A program made the position numbers and the translations under genes. A stretch of DNA of 64,000 bases from Bog-159 sp963843255. GTDB taxonomy: Bacteria > Acidobacteriota > Terriglobia > Bryobacterales > Bryobacteraceae. Every line of letters begins with the position of its first letter. Position 1 is the first letter of the stretch. A model generated the notes under the pieces. It made no database searches, was not told the DNA's origin, and saw nothing but the letters and a program-made list of their open reading frames with translations. Below, in pieces: positions 44,992 to 53,296 of this stretch. The stretch is taken from NCBI GenBank assembly GCA_963843255.1, contig CAWJJQ010000008.1, forward strand, positions 248,001 to 312,000. Reading direction: 5' to 3'.

Positions 44992-46457
44992 GGTTGTTTC
45001 TCCTCGTACCGGGCCATGGCCACCGGCAGACCAGTATTGCGCAGCGTATCGCCGGCTTCCAGCGGTGAAACGCAAATTCCTGCGTTGCCGGAGTCACACA
45101 GGTCAACTTTGTATAGAGGCAAATCGCGTGGCTTAACTACGTATCCGCCGCTCTGCATTTGCCAGGAATCGGCATAGGTCCAGGCGACGATCGGATTTTG
45201 GTGGTCTGCCCGGACACGGAACTGGGCGGTGCAGGGTTCGTAATTGGCGTAGCTGTAGCACTTGCCGGCACAGACACGATCGACCATATGCAGCATCGAC
45301 CGGATGCGGCTCTCCCTGGCTTCCAGGGTGCTCACTACCCGCTGGCCGGGCGGCAGTTTGGCCACGGCTTGTTCCATCTGAGCTTCCACCTGGTTGAGCG
45401 CCCGCTCATCCCGGTAGCTGAACGCAAAAAACGCCACGCAGATCGCGGCCATCGCGGCTACCAGGGGCTTCGGCAGCCGCACGGACGCGAGCATTGCGCA
45501 AAACAAGATGGCTACCGCCAGCGACATGCGCTCGGACACGTAATCGAGCGCCGACCGGTAGCCGGGCAGCAGCACACCGCCTGGCAATAATACAAGAGCC
45601 GCCGCAGTCAAGGTGCACAACTGAAAACGCACATCGAGGGCAATGCGCGCCATGCCGCGCTGGTTGACGGCGCGCGCCATGCAAAGAATCCAGACCCCCA
45701 GGAGCGCTACCGCGAGCGCGGTGTACGGTTTTCCGTACAGCCAGATTTGATCCACTCCGGTCAGGGTGATTGCTTGGTCCGGACCGCGGCGCGTGGGCAA
45801 AAATGCTCCGAGCAGGTAACCAGCGACAGCCGTGGCGGCCAGGGCGGCAAGCATGAGGCGGAAGCGGTAGCGGGGCGCTATAGCCTGCGCCGCCCAGGTG
45901 TAGACCAGGACTCCCGCGGACCACGCCACCGGCAGTGCATGCGCTACGTAGGCGATGGCGAACAGGAGCACGGCCAGGGCGGCGGTCCAGGGTTTTTTAT
46001 GGCGCAGCAGGGCCATCGCGCCGAAGCAGAAACCCAGCGACAGATAGAAGTTGAAGAAGCCCATGTGGAAGACCCAGCCGTAGGTAAGCATGGCCAGGCA
46101 GGGCGCGAGTTGCCAGGGCGCGCGGCGCGGCCGCGCACGCGACCACGACCAGACAAACGCGAATGTGCCCCAGAAGAATACCAGCACGGCGATAGATACA
46201 GCCACGCGCTGGGCCGCGTTAGGGCCGAAGGCGCTGGTCAGACCGGTCAACATCAAATCGAACAGAATATTGTTGGATTGTTTGGCGAGGGTCAGGCCGG
46301 GCGCTTGCCCACGCTCGATGAGTTGCACAAGCCAGGCATTGTAGACATGACTGGAAAGGTCGCCCGCTTGAATCTTAGGCTGCCAGAAGCAGGGGACCAG
46401 CAGCAAAATGGAGCAGAGCGCGGCCCAGGCAATCGTACGCCGAACTGCACTCGTCAC
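44988..46457 (-). CDS. GT-C-type polytopic membrane protein
   Basis: The 489-residue protein has about eleven helices, then a soluble C-terminal domain of about 130 residues with several Cys (VCAGKCYSYANYEPC, DLCDSGNAGIC). The first loop carries GDLSSHVYNAWLVQLIERGQ, the acidic loop typical of GT-C glycosyltransferases, and HMGFFNFYLSLGF. It is presumably a polyprenyl-phosphate-sugar-dependent glycosyltransferase. The start shares ATGA with the DUF362 gene upstream and the stop shares ATGA with the tiny gene downstream, so it sits in the middle of a fully coupled operon. Confidence 0.75.
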   Translation of the reverse strand: MTSAVRRTIAWAALCSILLLVPCFWQPKIQAGDLSSHVYNAWLVQLIERGQAPGLTLAKQSNNILFDLMLTGLTSAFGPNAAQRVAVSIAVLVFFWGTFAFVWSWSRARPRRAPWQLAPCLAMLTYGWVFHMGFFNFYLSLGFCFGAMALLRHKKPWTAALAVLLFAIAYVAHALPVAWSAGVLVYTWAAQAIAPRYRFRLMLAALAATAVAGYLLGAFLPTRRGPDQAITLTGVDQIWLYGKPYTALAVALLGVWILCMARAVNQRGMARIALDVRFQLCTLTAAALVLLPGGVLLPGYRSALDYVSERMSLAVAILFCAMLASVRLPKPLVAAMAAICVAFFAFSYRDERALNQVEAQMEQAVAKLPPGQRVVSTLEARESRIRSMLHMVDRVCAGKCYSYANYEPCTAQFRVRADHQNPIVAWTYADSWQMQSGGYVVKPRDLPLYKVDLCDSGNAGICVSPLEAGDTLRNTGLPVAMARYEEKQP

Positions 46458-47419
46458 GCTTTCTCCCTTCGCAGCGCTCGCAATTCCATTATCAATTCGA
46501 ATCGAGTCTCCACGGAATTGGGCTTTTCGCCTATTTGTTCGATATTTTTCTCTGCGATTCCTTCCAAGCCCCCGGCTAAGGTCAGGTACTCAATGCGAGA
46601 TGGCTCGAGTTGCATGATGCGGCAGCAGGTGGCATCCACTGCCACGGGATCGCGACCCGATACGATTGCCCCTACAGGCTTGGGCCGCCCCTGAATGGGC
46701 CCGTTGCCGTCCATTCCGACGATGCCGTCCACGATGGCGAAGTGATTGGGAAACAGCGAATGCAGATCCGCGATGCAGTTATGGATGCCGGCCCAGTGCA
46801 GCACGTTCTTGGGCCATCCATAGACGCCCCCGGGTACGATGCCAAACAGATTCTTCATCGACAGGGTGGCGCCCGCCCAATGATGCGTCTTCATTTTGGG
46901 CATGGAAACCAGCAGATCGCTGCCTAGGACGGTATGCGGAAGATAAAGCGAGTCCAGGCGTGAAACCGGCTGCGCGAGCCGGACGAGAGAGACTTCATCC
47001 AAATTCAGGTCGGTAAAAAGATTCTCAAAATCAGGAATGGTGGAGAAATATCCGGCGGCGTCCGCTAAGTCGAGCGTGCTGCGGCGATGCCCGGGGCCCT
47101 CGGCGATAGCCACGGTTGCGCCCAATGCGCGGAACGCTTCCAGCGCGGCATGGACCAGCATGGGATGCGTATTGATGCTGCTGCCGGGTTCGTATTCCAC
47201 TAAATTGGGCTTTAGAACGACGCGCCGGCCGCGCACTTTGAGCTTATGTTCGGCCAGCACCTGCCGCATGGTGCCGTAGAGATCCTGCGAATATGCCGCG
47301 GCGCGGGCGACGTGCACGCGCGCGCGCGACCGCGGCGCGGGGGTGCGGTTGCAGCCCGCCATGCCCAGCGCGGCCGCCGCGCCGAGGGGGTATCCCACCA
47401 TGAAATCACGCCGTGTCAT
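46454..47419 (-). CDS. DUF362 protein with Tat-type signal
   Basis: ATG 47419 (MTRRDFMVGYPLGAAAALGMAG; GTG 47422 is an alternative) starts a twin-arginine signal, possibly with lipobox Cys (MAGC). DUF362 elements follow: GRRVVLKPNLVEYEPGSSIN, MPKMKTHHWAGATLSMKNLFG, HNCIADLHSLFPNHFAIVDG and GRDPVAVDATCCRIM. The family's biochemical role is not established; some members bind iron-sulfur clusters, but no ferredoxin Cys cluster is seen here. The gene follows the cyclase-like gene immediately and overlaps the GT-C gene by 4 bases. Confidence 0.85.
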   Translation of the reverse strand: MTRRDFMVGYPLGAAAALGMAGCNRTPAPRSRARVHVARAAAYSQDLYGTMRQVLAEHKLKVRGRRVVLKPNLVEYEPGSSINTHPMLVHAALEAFRALGATVAIAEGPGHRRSTLDLADAAGYFSTIPDFENLFTDLNLDEVSLVRLAQPVSRLDSLYLPHTVLGSDLLVSMPKMKTHHWAGATLSMKNLFGIVPGGVYGWPKNVLHWAGIHNCIADLHSLFPNHFAIVDGIVGMDGNGPIQGRPKPVGAIVSGRDPVAVDATCCRIMQLEPSRIEYLTLAGGLEGIAEKNIEQIGEKPNSVETRFELIMELRALRREKA

Positions 47420-47422
47420 CAC

Positions 47423-48337
47423 TCAATCCGTAAAAACGTTAAAGCCCTGCTGGGCCGCATCGGCAATCAAGGTAATCGCCGTGTCCGGCACCGTTCGGCA
47501 GGGCATTGTAAAAATGGGGGCACCAGCCGGCATCTGCTGGTGAGCCAGCAGTCCGAGCCGTAACCAGGCGGCTCCCCCAGAGGACGGGTGCCCCTCCAAA
47601 AACTGTTGTGCCAGGCGAAAACTATCGCCCAGCCGCGCCGGATCCGTGCCGGTCAGGGCCAGCAGCGCCTGCCCGGTAGTCTCGGGATAGGAATCCGAGT
47701 TGTATCCCAAGGCACGCGCGGAACCGTGATTCCATCCGCCATCGGCACAGCGCCGCGACAGCAGGAAGGCTTGCGCCTTATCGATCCGCTGCCGCAATTC
47801 CGTGGACGGCTTGCGCCAGTAGCATTTCTTCAACGCCAGGATGCCGAAAGAGGTGGGGGTGACCCACGCGGCGGCGCCTGGGATCCAGGGCCAGCCCTTC
47901 AGATCCGGACCTTGGGGCAGCCGGCCGTTCAAGACCAGTTCGCGCCAGCGGAAGATCGCCGACGATTCCATGCCGCTTTCTTTCAGCAACCAATTCACGG
48001 CGCGCGCATGCCTGGCGGCGCCGAGGGTTTCCGGCGGCAGCAGCGCTACCAGCGCCGTTACCCAGGTGCTTTCGTCGACGGAGCAGCGCGGCATCCATCC
48101 GCCGTCGGATCTTTGGGCGGCGCCCAGCCACGAAAATGCGGCGGCGCTGCGGGGAGCCCCGGCACGCCCTGCCTGGTAAGCCAGGAGTGCGTAAACTGTG
48201 GGCTCGGTCCAGGAGCCGCCTTTGCGATACGGCCAGCCGCCATCCGGGTTTTGCGCCGCCCGGAGGTTGTCCAGCGTGGCGATATCGATCTCCATACCCA
48301 TGAACTCTGAAAACCTGAAAATGGACCGCTTGCTCAC
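47423..48337 (-). CDS. Prenyltransferase/squalene-cyclase-type alpha-alpha barrel repeat protein
   Basis: GTG 48337 has GAGG five bases upstream and gives about 304 residues; ATG 48301 or 48295 would remove the N-terminal 12-14 residues. QW-like repeats of the terpenoid-cyclase superfamily recur: NPDGGWPYRKGGSWTEPTVY, RSDGGWMPRCSVDESTW, CADGGWNHGSARALGYN. No DxDD or DDxD catalytic motif is seen, so cyclase activity is doubtful; it may be a lipid-binding or scaffold protein of this fold. It begins the coupled run of envelope genes. Confidence 0.78.
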   Translation of the reverse strand: MSKRSIFRFSEFMGMEIDIATLDNLRAAQNPDGGWPYRKGGSWTEPTVYALLAYQAGRAGAPRSAAAFSWLGAAQRSDGGWMPRCSVDESTWVTALVALLPPETLGAARHARAVNWLLKESGMESSAIFRWRELVLNGRLPQGPDLKGWPWIPGAAAWVTPTSFGILALKKCYWRKPSTELRQRIDKAQAFLLSRRCADGGWNHGSARALGYNSDSYPETTGQALLALTGTDPARLGDSFRLAQQFLEGHPSSGGAAWLRLGLLAHQQMPAGAPIFTMPCRTVPDTAITLIADAAQQGFNVFTD

Positions 48338-48503
48338 GCGCGCGCCTCGGAAAATGTGCCAGTGTTTCGAACAGCATGCTGGGCCGTGACCGTCAGGAAG
48401 CGGTGCCTTCAACGTCGCGGCAAAAATCAGGCGCGGGGGCGCTACGGGTAAGCGCCGCGCCGCGCCAAAATGCTTGCGAGCCAGCAAAAAAGCAGGGCAA
48501 CAA

Positions 48504-48602
48504 CTACCGGGTGACTTTACGGCGCCGGCGGCGCTGCAAGAGCAGCAACAGGACCACACCAGCCGCAACCCAGACCAGAACCTGAATCATCGTGCTATTC
48601 AT
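48504..48602 (-). CDS. Tiny single-helix membrane protein
   Basis: A 32-residue ORF from ATG 48602 with an excellent AAAGGAG ribosome site nine bases upstream. The product is one hydrophobic helix (VLVWVAAGVVLLLLL) followed by a basic tail (QRRRRRKVTR), a type expected for a membrane-embedded micropeptide with a cytoplasmic Arg tail. It heads the minus-strand operon and, like the tiny gene at 43428, lies just downstream of a copy of the 90-bp palindromic repeat. Function unknown. Confidence 0.55.
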   Translation of the reverse strand: MNSTMIQVLVWVAAGVVLLLLLQRRRRRKVTR

Positions 48603-48648
48603 GACCTTGTCTCCTTTCTTTAGAAGTGACTCCTGCCCGAAACCTTAA

Positions 48649-48736
48649 TTAACCGCGCAAAACGGGGCCACGGCCGCGCCGCCATGATCCCGCGAGCCCT
48701 ATCTTTTGGGCGGCGCTGACGCGCGCCCCTTTGCGC
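48649..48736. repeat. About 90-bp palindromic repeat, copy 2
   Basis: Second copy of the element at 43549-43639, in the same orientation. Outer arms GCGCAAAACGGGGC and GCGCCCCTTTGCGC are complementary, allowing a long hairpin. It lies between tadC (ending at 48782) and the tiny gene at 48602, so it could terminate the Tad transcript. Confidence 0.8.
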
Positions 48737-48781
48737 TTAAAAATCGCAAATCCGTCGTTACGCTTTTGCCCCGCTCCGGCG

Positions 48782-49720
48782 TTACTTGCCGAAAGTCTTC
48801 ATGAGCGGCAGCAGGAACTTTACAACGCCCAGCACACCCGGCCCGGCGCAAACCAGCATCATGGCCGGCAGAATAAAGAAGAAGATGGGGAAAACCAGTT
48901 TCACACCCACCTTGGCCGCGCGTTCCTCGGCATCCTGGCGGCGGCGCACGCGCATGTAGTCGGAATGCTGCCGCAGAGATTCCGCCACGCTGGTACCGAA
49001 GCGGTCGTTCTGAATCAAAATCGCGGTCAACTTCTTGAGCTCGGATTCGCCAGTGCGTTCGCCCAGATTTTTCAGCGCGTCGCTACGGCGTTTGCCGGCG
49101 CGAATTTCGAGGTTCACCAGTTGGAATTCTTCGGTCAATTCGGGGTGCGCGTTGCGCAACTCGGTTGCCACGTAATTGATGGCCTGATCCAAACCCAGCC
49201 CGGCTTCCACTGCGATCACCATCAGGTCGAGCGCATCCGGCAGCGCCAGCCACAAAATGAGGTGACGCTTTTTGACGCGCTTCTCCAACATGAAGTTGGG
49301 AAGGATATAACCGCCCAGGGCCATGCCCAGCGGAAAGACGATATGCATCGCCGGGTTATCGCTGACCGCGTTGCGCAGGGCCAATCCCAGCACAGACATC
49401 ACGATGGTACTGAGCAGCCGGATGCCGTAGTAAATCTTGACGGCGTTGTCGGACCGGAAACCAGCATAGGACAACGTCCGCTTGGTGATGGAGCTTTCAT
49501 CCGAAGAGACCGGCATTAACTCGCCGACCTTCTGGATCATCTTGAACTCGCGCGGACGGCGCGCTTCGGCATCTTCAGGGGAACCCGCGGTAGGTGTTTC
49601 GATCACGGGCTCGCCCAACCGTTCGTACACCTGTCCAGGCCGGGCGTAGCGCTGATAACCGAAGGCGGCGATGGCCACCATCAGAGTTATGAAGAACGCG
49701 ACGATCAAAACAATGGACAT
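48782..49720 (-). CDS. tadC: Tad pilus inner-membrane platform protein TadC
   Basis: The 312-residue T2SS-F-type protein has one N-terminal helix, a cytoplasmic domain, a helix pair near the middle (YYGIRLLSTIVMSVLGLAL, HIVFPLGMALGGYILPNFML) and C-terminal helices (PIFFFILPAMMLVCAGPGVL). The conserved LWLALPDALDLMVIAVEAGLGLDQAI segment and NDRFGTSVAESLRQHSDYMR are characteristic of TadC. With TadB it forms the platform that couples the TadA ATPase to Flp pilin polymerisation. It is the last gene of the pilus operon. Confidence 0.9.
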   Translation of the reverse strand: MSIVLIVAFFITLMVAIAAFGYQRYARPGQVYERLGEPVIETPTAGSPEDAEARRPREFKMIQKVGELMPVSSDESSITKRTLSYAGFRSDNAVKIYYGIRLLSTIVMSVLGLALRNAVSDNPAMHIVFPLGMALGGYILPNFMLEKRVKKRHLILWLALPDALDLMVIAVEAGLGLDQAINYVATELRNAHPELTEEFQLVNLEIRAGKRRSDALKNLGERTGESELKKLTAILIQNDRFGTSVAESLRQHSDYMRVRRRQDAEERAAKVGVKLVFPIFFFILPAMMLVCAGPGVLGVVKFLLPLMKTFGK

Positions 49721-49723
49721 CGT

Positions 49724-50692
49724 TTATACCTTGATCTTGATGATGCGGCGGATGAAATAATTGCCCACGAGCACCATGAACCCAGCTCCCAGAATCATGT
49801 ATTTCCCATCCGGATCCTTGGCCATGCCCTGCAGATATCCGGGCGCCACACCCAGCAAAGCGAGCGCGGTCAGAAGCGGCAGGACGGTCAGAATACCGGC
49901 GGTTAGCCGGCCGTGGGCACTGGCGGCCTTCACCTCGCCCTTGAGACGGAACCGTTCGCGAATGACGTGCGCCAGGCGTCCCAGGATCTCGTTCAAATTG
50001 CCGCCGGTCTGGCGCTGGAGCATGACCGTCGAAGTGAAAAACCGGAAGTCCAGCAGCGGCACGCGGTTGGTGAGATTGTCCATCGCGGTACCCAGGGGCG
50101 CGCCGAGATTGACTTCGTTGAACAGCGTGCGCAACTCGGTAGAGAGCGGCTCAGGGACGTGTTCGCCCACCATCGAGAGGCTGATCATGAATGCATGGCC
50201 GGCGCGTACGGAGCGGGCTAAAAAGTCGAGCGCCTCAGGGAATTGCTCTTCCAACGTGGCCAGCCTCTTGGCACGCTTCTTGCGCACGTAAAAATATGGG
50301 ATCGAGGCCGTGGCAGCCGCCAGCGTCACGCAGGTCAGGACCTCGTTGATGATAAATGGAAAGCGCAGCCCGAAAAGAAATCCGGGCACAGCCGCTGCAA
50401 TGGTTGCCATGAACAGAGTCGAGGGAGTCCAGGTCATCCCCGCTTGTTTGATCGAACTTTGCAGGTGATTGGCGATGTTGGCGGATGCCAGCAGCTTCTG
50501 TAGTCCCTGGCGTTCCGGCGCGATATCCTTCAAAATCTTGGTAACCGGCATCGGACGATTGCCCGCGACGGTCTGGAGCATATCTTTGACGACCTTCTGG
50601 CGGTGGCGCTGCCGGTACAAGAAGCCGAACACGGCAAACGCCATGATCAGCGCGAATACCAGAAGGAAGATGCCGGCCAACAACAGCGACAT
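49724..50692 (-). CDS. tadB: Tad pilus inner-membrane platform protein TadB
   Basis: The 322-residue protein has the TadB layout: N-terminal helix (LLLAGIFLLVFALIMAFAVF), a central helix pair and a T2SS-F domain with LEEQFPEALDFLARSVRAGHAFMISLSMV, then LQRQTGGNLNEILGRLAHVIRERFRLKGEVKAAS and C-terminal helices. Spacing is tight: 3 bases to tadA and 3 to tadC. The partner and role are as for TadC. Confidence 0.92.
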   Translation of the reverse strand: MSLLLAGIFLLVFALIMAFAVFGFLYRQRHRQKVVKDMLQTVAGNRPMPVTKILKDIAPERQGLQKLLASANIANHLQSSIKQAGMTWTPSTLFMATIAAAVPGFLFGLRFPFIINEVLTCVTLAAATASIPYFYVRKKRAKRLATLEEQFPEALDFLARSVRAGHAFMISLSMVGEHVPEPLSTELRTLFNEVNLGAPLGTAMDNLTNRVPLLDFRFFTSTVMLQRQTGGNLNEILGRLAHVIRERFRLKGEVKAASAHGRLTAGILTVLPLLTALALLGVAPGYLQGMAKDPDGKYMILGAGFMVLVGNYFIRRIIKIKV

Positions 50693-50695
50693 AGG

Positions 50696-52063
50696 TTAAT
50701 TGATCTCCACGACGGTCTGGAATAACGAGGCCGGCAACTGGATGCCGCATGCTTTGATGCGATCGTACGCGCGCGGGCGAATGCCGGTGGCCCGGAACCG
50801 TCCGGTTACCCGGCCATCCTCAGCCACACCGGTTTTCTCAAACAGGAAAATATCTTGCAGGGTGATGGTGTCCACCTCCATGCCGGTCACTTCGGTCATG
50901 TGGGTTACGCGGCGAGTGCCATCGCTGAAGCGGGAGACCTGCACCACCAGGTCCAGCGCGGCGGCGATCTGCTGGCGAATGGCGCGCACGCCCATGTTTG
51001 AGTTACCCATACCAACCATGACTTCCAGGCGCGACATACCGTCACGGGGATTATTGGAGTGGATGGTGGTAAGCGAGCCATCGTGACCGGTGTTCATGGC
51101 CTGCAACATGTCCAACGCTTCCTCGCTACGAACCTCGCCGACGATGATGCGGTCGGGACGCATACGGAGGGCGTTGATTACCAAGTCGCGGATTTTGATG
51201 GCGCCCTGGCCTTCCACGTTGGGGGGCCGGGTTTCCATGCGGGCGACGTGGGTCTGCTGGAGGCGCAACTCGGCCGCGTCCTCGATGGTGACGATGCGTT
51301 CGTCTTCCGGAATGTAGCTGGAGAGGACGTTGAGCAGGGTGGTTTTGCCGGCGCCGGTACCACCGCAGATCAGGATGTTCAGACGAGCACGCACGGCCGC
51401 GCGCAGCATTTCGAGCATACCGTCGGTCAGGGTGAGCCGGGTAACCAGATCTTTGCCCTGCATCAAGCTTTTTCCGAAACGGCGGATGGACAGCAGGGGT
51501 CCGTCGACGGCCACCGGCATAATGGCGGCGTTGACGCGCGATCCATCGGGAAGGCGGGCGTCCACCAGTGGGCTGGACTCATCCACGCGCCGTCCCACGC
51601 GCGATACGATTTTCTCGATAATGCGCAACAGGTGCGCGTTATCCTTGAACTCGACCGGCGTGCGGAACAGTTTGCCGTTACGTTCGACGTAGACCAGGCG
51701 CGGGGTGGTCACCAGGATATCCGAAACGGTGGGATCCTGCAGTAAAGGCTCCAGCGGGCCGAGCCCGAACACCTCGTCCAGCACTTCTTCTACTACCCGC
51801 TCTTTTTCGAGCAGGCTGAGAGGGGTCTTCTCTTCCTCGAGCAGCTTGGCCACGGCGCTGCGCACTTCGGTACGTACCCGCTCGCCACCCAGTGTGGCGA
51901 GGGCCTCCAGGTTAATGCGGTCGAGCAGCTTGCGGTGCAGCGCGAACTTCAGCTCCTGGTGTTCCAGAGCGGCGCGATCCTGGGTAAAGAGGCGGCTTAC
52001 CCATCCTGCCTCGCGCTGCTGGTCACTGGCCTTGTACAACGATCCGTTTGTTGTCGTAGACAA
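50696..52063 (-). CDS. tadA: Tad pilus assembly ATPase TadA/CpaF
   Basis: The start is TTG 52063, supported by AAGGAG seven bases upstream. The 455-residue secretion ATPase shows Walker A GGTGAGKTTLLN, an Asp box (IVTIEDAAELRLQQ), Walker B-like DRIIVGEVRSEEALDMLQAM and a His box (GSLTTIHSNNPRD). It hydrolyses ATP on the cytoplasmic face to drive Flp pilus extension and retraction. It sits between tadZ and tadB, the usual order. Confidence 0.95.
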   Translation of the reverse strand: MSTTTNGSLYKASDQQREAGWVSRLFTQDRAALEHQELKFALHRKLLDRINLEALATLGGERVRTEVRSAVAKLLEEEKTPLSLLEKERVVEEVLDEVFGLGPLEPLLQDPTVSDILVTTPRLVYVERNGKLFRTPVEFKDNAHLLRIIEKIVSRVGRRVDESSPLVDARLPDGSRVNAAIMPVAVDGPLLSIRRFGKSLMQGKDLVTRLTLTDGMLEMLRAAVRARLNILICGGTGAGKTTLLNVLSSYIPEDERIVTIEDAAELRLQQTHVARMETRPPNVEGQGAIKIRDLVINALRMRPDRIIVGEVRSEEALDMLQAMNTGHDGSLTTIHSNNPRDGMSRLEVMVGMGNSNMGVRAIRQQIAAALDLVVQVSRFSDGTRRVTHMTEVTGMEVDTITLQDIFLFEKTGVAEDGRVTGRFRATGIRPRAYDRIKACGIQLPASLFQTVVEIN

Positions 52064-52117
52064 TTCTTTCTCCTTGCTCGCGGGTGATCCATGATGGCGG
52101 AACCCCGGCGACGCAAA

Positions 52118-53275
52118 CTAACCGAACAGTCCAAATTTCTTTTTCTTCACTGGTTCGTTGTCCACTCCCGCCATGCGGAGTGCCAGGTCTTTCATCTGCT
52201 TTCCCAAGAAGCTGCGCTCGGGCAGCAGCTTGCCCAGCGAATAACACTCGTGCAACTCCGGATAGCTGCTGGGCAGTACGGCGTATACGGGGAGACCCAG
52301 AATCTTCTCGATCTCCTCGGGCGCCAGTTCCGAGCGCTTGGGCACCCGGTTCAGAATAAGCTTCAGGCGGTCCTTGCCATAGCCTGCGTCCATCAGGATC
52401 TGGAGGACCTGCTTGGCCTGGTGCAGGGCCGGAACTTCCAGCGTGCTCACCAGGTAGGCTTCATCCATTTCTTCCAGCGCGGCCACGCCCACGCGGGTGA
52501 GGCTGCGCCCCAGGTCGATCAACGTGAAGTCGTACAAAGAACGCAGGAAGCTGAACAACTGCCGCAACTGCTCCTGGCGCGGATAGGTCTTGTCGGCTGT
52601 GGCCGCCGGCGCGGCGATGATCTCCACGCCGGGAATGCCATTGGAGACCAGCGCCTTCCAGTAACTGACATCCATGCGATGCAGATTATTGACCGCATCC
52701 AGGATCGAATAGCCGGGCTTGGCCTTGGTCAGGAAGCCGATCAGTCCGGCATCTAGATCGAGGTCAGCCAGCAGAACTTTCTGGCCGTGGCGTCCGAGCT
52801 CCACGGCCAGATGGCAGACGACTGTAGTGGCCCCGCAGCCACCCTTGGAGGAGAAGAACCCAACCGTGCGTCCACCCCATCGCAATCCGCTTTGCCGGCG
52901 CCCGTCGGTGGACCGCCGCTCCAGAGCCCCGCGCAGCGCGGACTCCAGAGGCGGATAAATATATTCGTTGACCCCGGCGCGCATGGCGTTGAGGATGGCA
53001 TCGGGATCGGCCGTGGTATGAAGGGCCACGATAGTGGCTTCCGGCGTCTTGGACCTGATCATGGGCACCAATTCGCTCAACGGTTCCTTCACCAGCGCCA
53101 CATCCAGGAGCACGACTTCCGGCCGCAACCGCTCCAGCCGTTCGAGGAAAGCACCCATGCTGGACATGTCCTGGTGCTCGATGACTGTGCGCAGAGGCAA
53201 AGCCGGCAGACAGGACTGTATCTCGTCCCAGAGCTGCTTGGTCTCGATCGCCAGGCCTAATGTCAGCGAATACAT
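52118..53275 (-). CDS. tadZ: Tad pilus localisation protein TadZ/CpaE
   Basis: The 385-residue protein has an atypical receiver domain (residues 1-120, VVLLDVALVKEPLSELVPMIRSK) fused to a ParA/MinD-like ATPase. The P-loop-like FFSSKGGCGATTVVCHLA has the deviant-Walker Lys, and DFTLIDLGRSLTRVGVAAL is the Walker B region. TadZ positions the pilus machine at the pole or assembly site. ATG 53275 follows the secretin gene by 21 bases. Confidence 0.88.
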   Translation of the reverse strand: MYSLTLGLAIETKQLWDEIQSCLPALPLRTVIEHQDMSSMGAFLERLERLRPEVVLLDVALVKEPLSELVPMIRSKTPEATIVALHTTADPDAILNAMRAGVNEYIYPPLESALRGALERRSTDGRRQSGLRWGGRTVGFFSSKGGCGATTVVCHLAVELGRHGQKVLLADLDLDAGLIGFLTKAKPGYSILDAVNNLHRMDVSYWKALVSNGIPGVEIIAAPAATADKTYPRQEQLRQLFSFLRSLYDFTLIDLGRSLTRVGVAALEEMDEAYLVSTLEVPALHQAKQVLQILMDAGYGKDRLKLILNRVPKRSELAPEEIEKILGLPVYAVLPSSYPELHECYSLGKLLPERSFLGKQMKDLALRMAGVDNEPVKKKKFGLFG

Positions 53276-53296
53276 TTTTTGATACCAGATTGAATG

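Noticed and set aside
47423..48568. Longer form of the cyclase-like protein starting at 48568
   Set aside because: It would overlap the tiny gene with the strong ribosome site, and the added residues are Cys/Arg/Pro-rich non-protein-like sequence.
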